In this document: positions 22,864-33,017 of the stretch, piece after piece
Layout of the letters: every line of letters begins with the position of its first letter
Numbering within the stretch: the stretch's first letter is position 1
From: Collybiopsis luxurians FD-317 M1
Lineage: Eukaryota; Basidiomycota; Agaricomycetes; Agaricales; Omphalotaceae
Reading direction: 5' to 3'
DNA: 64,000 nt
NCBI GenBank assembly: GCA_000827265.1
Contig: KN834771.1
Span: 608,708 to 672,707 of the forward strand
Notes under the pieces: model-generated
Databases searched by the model: none
The model's input: the letters and a program-made list of their open reading frames with translations, nothing else
What the model was told of the DNA's origin: nothing
Program-made: the position numbers and the translations under genes

Positions 22864-25800
22864 CTACTCTAACTCAGCCTCTTCCTTTTTCAGTTTCTGA
22901 ATCCGTAAACGGTTCCATATCGATATGAAGACCCAGCAGTATAGAATGGCCCTTGACTGCGTCATGTAGCTTACCGATTTTCGTATCCTGGCCAGACCAC
23001 TGTTTCCACACTCCGCCGCGCTGGAGTTAATAGCTCCCAATTTTGACTGGACAGCCGAATGGGTTTTCAAGAAGGCTGAAGTAGAACACTTGGTGTGTCC
23101 TGATGCGTGAAAATCATCGATGAGGAACTCTGTCTCCGCAAAGAAATGTGGCTCTCGTGTCCAGCAGTAGGGACCAAGGGCACATGCAAAGTCATATATA
23201 ATGCGCTTTGGTGCCCGAGGCCAACGTGTAACGATAGCAGAAAATACATCGTTACGACCTTCACCGAGCGGGATGCAGTGAAAGCCGTAGCACACGCTGT
23301 GCATGCACCAGCACGCCATAATTCCTCCAGTAAGTCGTTTTTGTGAATATTGTTCGTAGTATTTTCGGCAGGTTGCTGATCTTTCCTTGTTGATATCTGC
23401 CTTCCCGTCTCTAGGTATTTTAGGATACCTTGGTCTTACTCGAATTTGTGGGAATGAATAACAAGCTCCTGTCTATAATTCATGTCAGCTTTTTTCCCTC
23501 TCAACCATTCTTGAACCTACTCGTTCCCAGTCCCGGACTTCACCTTGTCCAGCTTTCTCAGAAACATGAGTTTCTTTTAATGGCTCCGAATTTATCGTCC
23601 ATAGGCTTTTTAGTACCTGAAGTGCCCGTTGGTACATCCACACACACACTCCTATGATTTCCGAGGAGCATTTTCCATGCGAACAAAATTCTCGTTCGAT
23701 TACCTTGAACAATATTGGTGCGCGCAGAAGCAAGTTCGCAGCTGTACGACTAGGTCGCTGAAGGAACTTATTGAGGGCTTTGAGGCCCGAAAGGTTCAAA
23801 GTTTGTAACGTTGATTCTTCAGCAGCCAGCTAAGTTAAGAATCGTGAGTGGAGTTCATTTTTGGATACTATAATCAGCTCACCAATTGGAACAAGGACAT
23901 GTACTCTTTCTGAGGGCGCCATTTATTATCATCACCAACCTCCTTGTACCCGAGTCGGTTGCAGAAAAGCGTCGCTAAGTCGTGATGTTGGCTGCGCAAC
24001 CAGCATTCCAATACAGAAAACGTTTTTGTACGTTCTACTGCTGCCTCAAGAATTTTTTTGAGTGACTCGTGGTCATCATCGTCGCAGCTTTCCACACCCA
24101 GACCCCCTGCTTCTAGCCAGTTCCGCAATGTCCTACGCATGGCGCTATCTGGTAGCCATTCTTGCCGCGAAAGTGGTTTACTTTCCCTTATCTGTGATGC
24201 GTCGGTCGTCGAAGTTGGCGGCTGTAGCTCGTCATTAATGTGTTTGCGTGAAAACGCAATTGACACCCCGTCCCATATGATGTTCTCCGGTGCATCTCCA
24301 CATCTCGGGCAGGATTTATCCCCATCTAGGCTCAGCAGACGACCATATGCGAACCATGCAGACCTGAATAATGCCCCGCGTGCGAACGGAATGTATGGCG
24401 TTGTCTCCTGGTACCGACGATTCATGTGGTCAACCCAAGCTTCGAAAGGAGTCACAGAGCTGCTAAACGCGCTAATGTACTCATTCAGAACTTCATGGCT
24501 GAAAAGGGCACGATTGTTGTAATTGAACAATCCAATGTCTCGGGGTTCTGGCCCTATATAACGACGGCTTGCCCGAGGACACCTTGAACAATTTTGAAGC
24601 TCAATGTCCGCCACAAATGCTTGAGTCAAGGTGTATACTGTGCACTTGTGCACCACAGTTGGACGCTCCGAGTTATAGAAGTCTCGACCCCCATCCCTAC
24701 AGCAGCAAGAGCCCTGAGGATTCAGTCTAATACAACCTGGATTTTCTCTCAATGGTACTGGAGATGGGATGGCTATTTCTGTCGGAAGCATTGCCCACCG
24801 AGGTGGTGGGATGGCAAGGTGAGAGGTTGCTCGTTCTCCGTGACGTCTGGCTTGTCGCTGATTCAAACCTATCACACTTTAACGCATTTCTTAGCAAGAG
24901 TTATACAAAACTCACTAATATCTATTCCATCTTCGGCATCCATACTGTTACCTTCCTTTGTATCCTTTTGATTCATGTATTTCTGGGCGGCCTTTATGTG
25001 TGTGCAATTCCACCTGCCATCTCGTGTGCATTTCCAAACACCGTTCCCCTTGTCTGAGCCCTCGTGCATAACAAAAACGCGGTTGGACAAGGCCAGGGTG
25101 TCGTTCCCCTTTGCAACGGAAAACCGATGAATCGCTTGTTCTCCTTCATAATCTTGAATTTCCTTTGCAAATAAAATTACCTCTGGACACATTTCTAAGG
25201 TGTGATATGGAGCTATGGACCAGCTTGCTGCAACTATTCACGAACCTGCTGTATCTCTGGGTTTTATTATCCCAAAATCATCTTGTCCATGTAACCTGAA
25301 ATACTGTTTATGGAAACAATCCAATTGGCCTTGCCGACATGAACACAGCTCCTCAAAATCTCCATCTTTAGATGCTTTGAAGTGGAACCAGTGGTTCTAC
25401 GTACCGCTTCAGTTTTAATTGCTTTACTGAAATATGCAACTCACAGTTCCGCCACCTGATTTTCTGTTCCATCCTTCGACTGCGAACAAACCCGCAAAGA
25501 GGTTGATAAACCCTACACACTCTGATTGAACAGCATCGATGTATAATGCTAAACTACTGCCATGTTCGTTTCCCCCTTCGACCTGCATACTGGACCACTC
25601 TTCAGTCACCCCCGAGTCGCGAGCGAAATGCTCCCATTCTTCTGTATCCACCATCTCGGTTTCAGTGGTTACGCTCAGCCTTTCGGTTATGCAAGGATCT
25701 TGCACTGCTGGGATATTCCTGCCTGCATGGTGAGATTTGGATGTGGTTTTTCCAGTGCGCGTGAATTTCGCGGAAACCGCGCGTCGTTTCCTCTGGGGAC

Positions 25801-25903
25801 TAACTTGTGGTCTTGGAAAGGTCAAGAGGGAGGTAGTTTCTGTCTGGGCTCTTTTCAAGGACGGGAGAGGTGGAGGCGGGGGTGGCTTTAGGCTGCGGTT
25901 CAT
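22864..25903 (-). CDS. KDZ-type transposase with CxC5/CxC6-like cysteine clusters
   Basis: DNA transposase, presumably acting in the nucleus on the terminal repeats of its own element. Exons from ATG 25903 encode a basic, Pro-rich N-terminus, then a first Cys/His region (LCSCRQGQLDCFH) and a SWIM-like zinc cluster (WKCTRDGRWNCTHIKAAQKY). A further cysteine cluster follows (CIRLNPQGSCCCRDGG, with LQNCSRCPRASRRYIGP), then the CxC6-type segment FNYNNRALFSHEVLNEY and CPRCGDAPENIIWDGVSIAF. The 3' exons hold the catalytic-core signature TGGIMACWCMHSVCYGFH, GRNDVFSAIVTRWPRAPKRI, IYDFACALGPYCWTREP, FLIDDFHASGHTKC and NSSAAECGNSGLARIRKSVS, as in fungal KDZ proteins. The stop is at 22866-22864. Four or more introns are needed. 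I saw no clear disrupting mutation, but exon joins between 23320 and 23870 are unresolved. Confidence 0.85.
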
Positions 25904-25994
25904 TGGAAGTACAATGCTGACTCATACATCTGAGACAGCCATACTTCAAGCGCGCATTTTTTTTACTATTATTGATCCTTACTTGTCTCCGTTC
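25904..25994. promoter_or_regulatory. Short divergent promoter between transposase and its plus-strand neighbour
   Basis: Only 91 bp separates the transposase ATG (25903, minus) from the ATG of the next gene (25995, plus). Both promoters must lie here or overlap the coding regions, which suggests coordinated expression of two element genes. Confidence 0.4.
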
Positions 25995-27460
25995 ATGACT
26001 CGAGCAGGACGCTCATCTAAGAAAAAAAGTCCTACCAAGCCTGGCAAATCCCCTTCAAAAGTTTCCTCCAAATCTCTCCACAAGTCTCCTTCTAAATCTC
26101 CTTCTAAATCTCCGTCGAAAGCTCCGGTGAATAAATCTTCAGCCTCTCATCCACGTCGTTGCAAAACTTGTCCCAACCAACCTTACCGAGCCTCCTTTGA
26201 CTGTATACACTCAAGACTATACAAAGCAAAAGTATGTGTTCTCCTTATTTCTTATCTTGTTGTCGCTTTTAATGTTCTAATATTAATATTACAACAGCAC
26301 AAGGCTCTCTCGAGCGTCGGGATTGATGTACCTAATACCACATCACCTGCTGAGCTTCAAACCCTATGGATTAACTGGGAGAACTCCCGAGGGCAGGGAC
26401 AGGCTACGCTTCCTGTGCCTTCAGCGCCTCCTCCAGTAATCACGAATTCATATTCACTTACGCTTCCTATGATATCTCAGCGCCAGTCAGGCGCGCCTTC
26501 GTCTTCAGTCCTTCTACAGTCTCACGAGCATGCAGACTATCCGTTAACTGGACAATATAGCTCTTATGTCTCAGGTTTGCATGGAATCGACCTTTCTCTA
26601 GGTGGACCACCCATCACTCCACAGAGGAATTCCTCTCCTGCCAACCAACTTCCGAGCTCCAGTCTACCCAGCTCACCCACCATTCAACCCCGGAGCAGCC
26701 CTGCACGCTTCCCAAGTAGTCCTGCTTTTGACTGTTCATCGTTTGATCCTCGGCTCGTCAATGAATCTTTGAGTGGTACATTGCCGTTGCCTTCAAGCTT
26801 GCCGGGGGAAGGAGGATCGCCTCCTAAGCGCATTCGTGTTCGACCATCACAAGGAGAATTCCCTTGGGGAAAAGTTGAAGGTGCTGGTAAAGGCCAGCAG
26901 GAATGGAGTACTATGTGTTATTTCATCTTTTCATTCAATCGCTGATACAAATTCTTCCAGCTCCACCGCGCAATAAAAGCCTTCCAGAACCTATCACTGC
27001 TGCCACGAAATCAACAAAACGTTATCACCGGCTAATTGAAGATATAGTCTGCCGCGTGAGCACCGATCTCTCCCTGTATACTTTCCATTTGACAATATAT
27101 GTTTAGTGTGAACGCATCGGTGTTGAGACAGGATGTTGGCTGTATCTTGCAGCCCAGCACCCTGGTGTCAGGGAACCGTTTGTTCACTTTACTTCGCCTC
27201 GACTTATAAACGACTACTTACCGATTCTCGACACCCTTCACGACACTGCTCACAAAATGTTTGTGTCCCTGCACAGTACGCGTCGATATGATGCCGCCGA
27301 GCTGGCCGCCAATCTCAAGGTTGCTCAAGACAATGAAGCAGCCTCGAAGGCTCAGAATGAACAACTTCGAGCGGAACGGGCTCAACTGGACAAGGAACTG
27401 GAGCTGAAAAATGATTTGATTCGCCGACTGCAGGCACTTCATGGGAATGCAGCTGAATAG
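25995..27460 (+). CDS. SPSK-repeat, coiled-coil element protein
   Basis: Plus-strand gene divergent from the transposase. From ATG 25995 it encodes a very basic N-terminus with tandem SPSK motifs (about residues 13-45, 12- and 15-bp DNA periodicity), like minor-groove or histone-tail SPKK repeats. A short cysteine cluster CKTCPNQPYRASFDCIH follows. After an intron (GTATGT near 26233 to ACAACAG near 26299) comes a long Ser/Pro-rich linker. Two more introns lead to a folded-looking block (VETGCWLYLAAQHPGVREPF) and a C-terminal coiled coil (NEQLRAERAQLDKELELKND). The composition suggests a nuclear DNA- or chromatin-binding accessory factor of the transposon. No named domain is recognised, so function is inference. 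Confidence 0.6.
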
Positions 27461-27695
27461 TTGTAACCGGGTGATTCTTACTGGTGTCTAATCCGTCCGC
27501 ATTCATATGTATTCGTTACAAACAGGTATATTTTGCATATGCAGTAAAAAACAATGGTATAGAAATTGTAGTACATTTAATCTGGTCCCGCGACAGCCCG
27601 TAACATACATGGTAGCAACGAATCGCAATACCCTTCCTCTTAGCGACCAGACCTGAATAAATTGTCAATAAGCAAATCAGATTCATAAGTATGGC
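27461..27695. other. Convergent 3' ends
   Basis: Region between the plus-strand SPSK gene and the minus-strand CR-type gene; probably 3' UTRs. It may also hold a last small exon of the CR-type gene, because a splice donor (GTAAGC) follows the codons for HLDFKG near 27700. Confidence 0.4.
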
Positions 27696-29689
27696 TTACC
27701 CTTTGAAATCCAAATGGAGGTGGTATATCCCAATGATCTTTACAGGAAGATCCTTCTTGGACGGGGATGGATCAGGGATGGAGACCTCGCCAGCGTTGGG
27801 CCGTGGAAGTACAGTTTCAGGATATTGAGCCAGATCAGAATATTCAAGAGAGTCGGGAACTGCGGTGAGAAATGGTATTGTTACTGATTTAGTAGAGGAG
27901 GGAGAGACGTAAACATATTCCACGGTGACGAAACCCTGGGCTGCAAGCCACTCCAGCCCTTTTAGGCTGACACCGTGTAAGCCCGAAACTGACGCTTGAA
28001 ATATGATTACGTGGGTTGCCGTTACAACCAACATAGAGTCAAAAGTCAGGAACGTACGACCGGACGGGCGGTAGTAGCAACCCGGTATGAGTTCAGGGGG
28101 ACTATTTGCATCAAAGACGAACGCATAACATTTCTTCATAGGGAAAGGATAGCATTCAGCGGGATTGCTTTTACTGGTCCAGTACCGCTTCGCCTGACCC
28201 GAAGTGCGTGCTCTCTGGGGTGGGTGAAACAAAAAGCAGTTGAAGACTACGTCCTGGCAAAGGAAATCATGGTAGTTTAAATCGTAGAAATATGACGCCA
28301 ATGTCGCGTCCTCAATGCCATCGCCGGCTGCAAGCTTGTTGAATAGATCGACCCGATTCAAATTGAACTTCGTATGAATCGCCTCCACAATGATTTCCAG
28401 AACCCTTTCCGTTGGCGCTCAAATCTCATATTGAGACCTATCCTCATCGTTCCAAGGGAATACTGACATGAACTGGTGTCGAATAGATTCTTTGACCATC
28501 GGTTCCGTTGTACTGGCCAAAGGGTTATCGAGGTCGACTGAGTAGACATGAGTAAAGACATCCAGGCCCAGCCGCTTCGCAGCATTTTCCAGGGTCCGTA
28601 TATAGTTGTCTAGCGAGCGAGAATATCTATAAGCGTCTCAGGCTGAGCCCCCGAGCTCGTTGCGAAACCTGACCAAGTCCCCTGCTTTGGCCTTGGAAAA
28701 TGACTGCTCTTGCAGTTGAAGTCTACAACGCTAGATTAATAAAAATGTTTGTGACTGGACCCAAGTTCGAACGTACCCAGTAACAAGTTCTTCAGCTGAC
28801 CATTCCCGCATGACGTAGTAAGAAACCATTTTCGGCGATTTGGTAGTCCAACTCATTCGTTCCTGTCTCGGTGAAGCCGCCTGTATGATGAAGCGTCCAG
28901 CCAAGTACACCGAGGCTGGAACGTCCTGAAGATCCTGGTTGGAGTCAACGAGACACCACGCGGTTTCGTCGAGGATATCCCGAAGACGTCGATCTGAACA
29001 CTGCGCAAAGGGTGCGGTATACATTTGGCCATTTTGCCAGAGGAGAACCTCGTCGCTGCGATGAACGAACAGAGTAGGAAGGTCGAGGGCGATTCTGGTG
29101 GTCCATATATAGTATAAAAAGTATGATTTGCCTATCATAGCGGGTCAGAACTAACGATGAAAGAGATTAGAAGGAATATTCACCAATTCCAGGTAGCCCA
29201 GTAACAGCAAGTCCGGCTTGCATGAAGGTGCGCAAATAACCCTTAAATGGGTTCGAATACTCGGTTTCACCTTTGCAGAGGTTATCAGTCGGAGTGAAAG
29301 ATATCGGTAAGATCGATTCGGTACTACTGAGTGTGGGGTCAGCTGTGATAATCAATGGGATCCAAGCTACAGACATACTTGAAAGAACGCTCGATCCATT
29401 GAAGAATTGCCGTCAGGCCGTCGTGAAACTCTTGACGAATCATTAATGGCATCAATCCACCAGATGTGAACGTCCATATCTTCTTAGGAAGCTGGAGTCC
29501 ATTGTACGAAGAGGTGACTTCTACTTGCTGAAACACGGGGAGTTTGTACTGGATAGGTTTGAAAATTTGTTCAGACTCGGTCATCGAATATGAGGGGAAA
29601 ATGAACAAAAGCGCCGCATCAGAATTCATATAAGAGACCAGCGTTCCCATCATATGACTTTGTACGTAATTAATTATGATTATCCCCAT
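27696..29689 (-). pseudogene. CR (Crinkler/RHS-like) P-loop NTPase with nuclease-like C-terminus, interrupted
   Basis: Minus-strand multi-exon gene. A Walker A motif is formed across an intron (GLPGIG joined to KSYFLYYIW). It is followed by the CR-type signature LPTLFVHRSDEVLLWQNG, a Walker B-like CLVDSNQ and FIIQAASPRQERMSW. This matches the fungal Crinkler-RHS NTPase module. The C-terminal exons contain GCYYRPSGRTFLTFDSML and IIFQASVSGLHGVSLKGLEW, with Asp and Gln placed as in restriction-endonuclease-fold domains of this class. An early in-frame TGA can be removed by a 46-nt intron, but a second TGA at 28421-28419 lies within an otherwise open frame and I found no intron that removes it. 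The start is uncertain (29689, 29629 or 29584). Proteins of this class are proposed to act in biological conflict or as transposon-linked effectors; here the gene is cargo and probably non-functional. Confidence 0.7.
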
Positions 29690-30516
29690 TTTCGGTACAT
29701 CCCGCTGACATTCCTTATATAGGATAACAACGAGCAGTTTGTTCCCGGATTAGAAACAGCTTGAATATACGGTTCTTTTTTTTGTAATTGAGAACATACT
29801 GTGAATTCTGGAAGTGCTAACATAGGTCAACCTTTCATAGTTACAGACTTATCGCTTTCAGCTGCAACAGCGTGTATTCAGTGAGATAAGCGTATAGCGT
29901 GTCGTCAGTACACCTGCGCACTTGAATTCAGGTATCTGACTGAGCCAAATAAATATACTTGTATATTTCGATGCAATGCTCCTGGATTTTCGCCAGTCTG
30001 ACCCCGATCTATCATCAACATGTCGCCAACACATTGCCAACACCTCGCCAACACATCGCCAACACCTCGCCAACGCGTCACTTACTTCGCATAATCGAGG
30101 CCATTCACTTCTTGGAAATGTTGATTTATTGGTGAGTTGTAAGATGGAACTGCTGAAGGACATAGGTATTAGTAAGAAGTTACCACCGAAGCGGACAACT
30201 GCGCTGACAGCTACACTGAGGTACAGGCATATAGCCTAATGTGAAGTTTCAGGCTTCCTTCATGTCAGAAATCAGAGAACTATTATTAGGAATAATGGAG
30301 CTCTGCATTTGCCTCCGTACAAAATCCAAGTAAAGGGTATATCACTCGGTATGCGTGAATCTGAATGGAAAAGATTGAGCAAGCACGAGAGAGTCTGGTT
30401 CCATATAATTATGTACCTTTGACAGACAAGTCGTGCTATTTTGATCAGTGTACTGTCTATTGTATAACCCGATAACTACGAGCTATTCCTACTGTGGTGG
30501 GCTACCATAGGCGAGA
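29690..30516. other. Intergenic, includes a small minisatellite
   Basis: No supported gene. It holds five copies of an 11-bp repeat at 30025-30079 (listed separately) and a short T-rich stretch near 29770. ORFs here translate the repeat and are not credible. Confidence 0.5.
30025..30079. repeat. 11-bp minisatellite, five copies
   Basis: Consensus GCCAACACMTC, five head-to-tail copies with few changes, the last ending GCCAACGCGTC. Confidence 0.9.
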
Positions 30517-31435
30517 CTACCTGCGTCGCAAGGGATATAAATTTTTATGAGAGAGTGCGAAAGTTACCCTCTCCAGAGTCTCGCCGAGTACAAATAAGGT
30601 ATGCGAAGCCTCTTGAACAAGAGATGCACCGTCAATACTGACCCCCACCAAATTCTCATCGTCTAGTAAGTCCCTCCACTTGATATACAGTTCCTCTATC
30701 AAATTGACCGTCCTTTCCATATGCCTGAGCTTTCCATACCTCCTTGTTTCTCCCAATCCTCCCCAGTCTTCGATGACGCTACCAGTTTCATTGCGTAGGA
30801 CTGAAACCGCATCATTAAAGTGGTCATCGGTGAGAGCCGAGTCAGTCAAGACCATACACTTTAGTTGCCCCCAATTTGGACAAGGGATTGACTGGTTCAG
30901 GGAACAGGCATTGACGCAGAAGAACTGTTCTGCTCGACGCCTTCCCAGGTGCATCTGCATTGCGCAGACACCTTTGTATATAGGTTGAAGATGACGGCTA
31001 TCCAGGATACAATCATCCATGAGTTGATATAATCGAACTGAGACTCCGGCGCCGTATTGTTCCCAGGTGTGGAAATAGGCATCGCTCTTCTGGGGAACGC
31101 TCGAGTCCATCCAGGTGTCAAATTCGTTTCTGCAGGTCAAGAACGCGTTATAAAACTGAATCAAAGCGGCGGAATCAGAGTCGCTAGCCCGCGACTCTGG
31201 AGAAACTTGATGAGCGACTGGATTATACTCTTTCGGAGAGGGATTTTGGGATGCTGCCCTTTCAGCTGATCTAGAGGCTCTTTTTGTTTGCATGTACGCT
31301 CGAGCTTCAGCACAGCGCCGAGTCCTATTTCTGGTCATTTAATGAGCAGTCAAGTCTGTAAGCATTCACAAGGACCTACCTGGCATAGTATGCTGCATCT
31401 TTACTAACTTTTGTGGAACCCTTGGCTTTTGCCAT
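30517..31435 (-). CDS. Unrecognised two-exon cargo gene
   Basis: Starts at ATG 31435 (AKAKGSTKVSKDAAYYAR), then an intron of 49 nt (31379-31331, GTAGGT to CCAG), then a long exon to the stop at 30517. The join gives YYARNRTRRCAEARAYM, a basic helical N-terminus. The rest (about 250 residues) is helical and mildly acidic, with conserved-looking segments HLGRRRAEQFFCVNACS and NLIEELYIKWRDLLDDE. No domain recognised. The clean splice and absence of disruptions suggest a functional gene. Confidence 0.65.
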
Positions 31436-31546
31436 AACCGGTGAAAGTGGAAAAGACGTAATTTTATCCGAATGCCTAAAGCGCGCCGGGCCTTCAGTCA
31501 ATTCAGTCCTGTTTTCTTATTCACTCTGCATCCTATACGATATACC

Positions 31547-32829
31547 ATGTTGGACGCAGTGACCTTCTTCCACTTCAGTACCTCCTATCCGGAAAGTGAA
31601 CGGCAAGAGAATTCAGCTGTATTCGCAGTATTGGACGCCTGCTGCATTCAGGATCTCCTCGCATTGCGCCGAGTGAGCAAGTCAATCTTCATTGGCGTCG
31701 AATATTACTTTGATAAAGTGTTCGACATAGAAGTTGCACTGGGGAAGTATTTCGGGGGTCGCGACTATGCTATGGAATTCCGTGAAAAGCAACGACTATT
31801 GGGTGCGGCTTTGTCCGGACACTTTGCCGTGGCGTTTCTGGGGCGCCTGCCCGAACTAATCCCAGCAGTTCCCTTGGATATATTTTTGAACCATGAAGAT
31901 ATCCCACTGTTGGCTGATTGGTTGTTCAGTATCGGGTTTTACTTCGTGGTGGAGAGTGAACCAGTGATGTCCAGATCACCCTCCGACTTCCAGCATGTCT
32001 TCCAGACCCAACAGAGCAGGTGCCATAGTGGAGTAACGAATCCCTCATTCAAGTATACTTTCACAGGTGGCAAAAGGGTGATTTTCCTTCATGGAGTTAC
32101 CCGGGGGCTCATGGACGCCATTCTTTCTCAGGATTCCAGTAAGTAAGCTTCATTGATACCTCAGCATCCAGCTACTAATGCCATTAAGCTGCACTATTCA
32201 ATGTAGTGACCGACTCGGAGATTTATTCCATTTTTCCGCTTTCGACTTTCGAGATGCGAGACTTTAGAGGTAAAGCAGCTCGTCGGATACACCATTTCAG
32301 TGCTTCAGCCACATGCCAAGGGATAGTTTCAATTGACTGCCCCAGCCATCTGTTGACCCCTGAGTTCGACGACGGTATTCGGTATATTGGGGATCAGGAT
32401 TGTTGGCGTATGACCCTGCGCCCGCCTGTACCACCTCGAGAGTGCAGAGTACCATCTCCACCAAATGGTTGGAGCATAGAGGTGGTAGATGTCGACTCTG
32501 ATTGCACACTCTTGCGCTTCCAGTCACAACCCACCCCTCCACTCAAGTTCAGAACCGCATTGCAGCTGACTAGCTGGGAAATTCGCGCCGTGCTGACCAA
32601 TACCGGGGACAAGGTGTTTCTGAGTTACAAGATTGGCAAACTGATGGATGGCTATCAATGTGTTGCGGCCAGTTGGAGAAAGAACGAGCGCAGAGCTTTA
32701 AAAATCCTAGAGAGCTACCAACACTTCTGGAAAAATGACCAAGCCTTCGATTTGGTCCAGGTTGCACAGGCATACTGCTTGAGAGCGACACTAATGCAGT
32801 GGCTTGCTCAGGGACACCAGATGACATGA
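31547..32829 (+). CDS. F-box-like / degenerate nucleotidyltransferase-like cargo protein
   Basis: Two exons joined by a 68-nt intron (32139-32206, GTAAGT to TGTAG). After the ATG at 31547, an F-box-like helix pair occurs (VLDACCIQDLLALRRVSKSI). A segment follows that in mushroom relatives reads as a nucleotidyltransferase-like G-S...D-x-D fold: here LLGAALSGHFAVAFLGR and VPLDIFLNHEDIPLLADW, then LFSIGFYFV. The usual second acidic residue is not obvious, so catalysis is doubtful. The C-terminal part (ATCQGIVSIDC, VASWRKNERRAL) is unrecognised. Another in-frame start exists upstream at 31472. The gene belongs to a family that is expanded in Agaricomycetes; a role in ubiquitin-linked regulation is only a guess. 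Confidence 0.55.
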
Positions 32830-33017
32830 ACAATGCACAGAAGTGGCATTGGAGAGTTGCCCAAAATGGCCTAGTAAACATGCTGTAGATTAGATTAGAT
32901 ATTAACTTGAACGGCAATGGAAACAATATACTTACTTGTGGATTTTCCCGCGACAAACGCAATCCTTGAACAACATAAGTGCCAACACTCGTTGTAAAAG
33001 TGTACAGAAGCTTCAGC

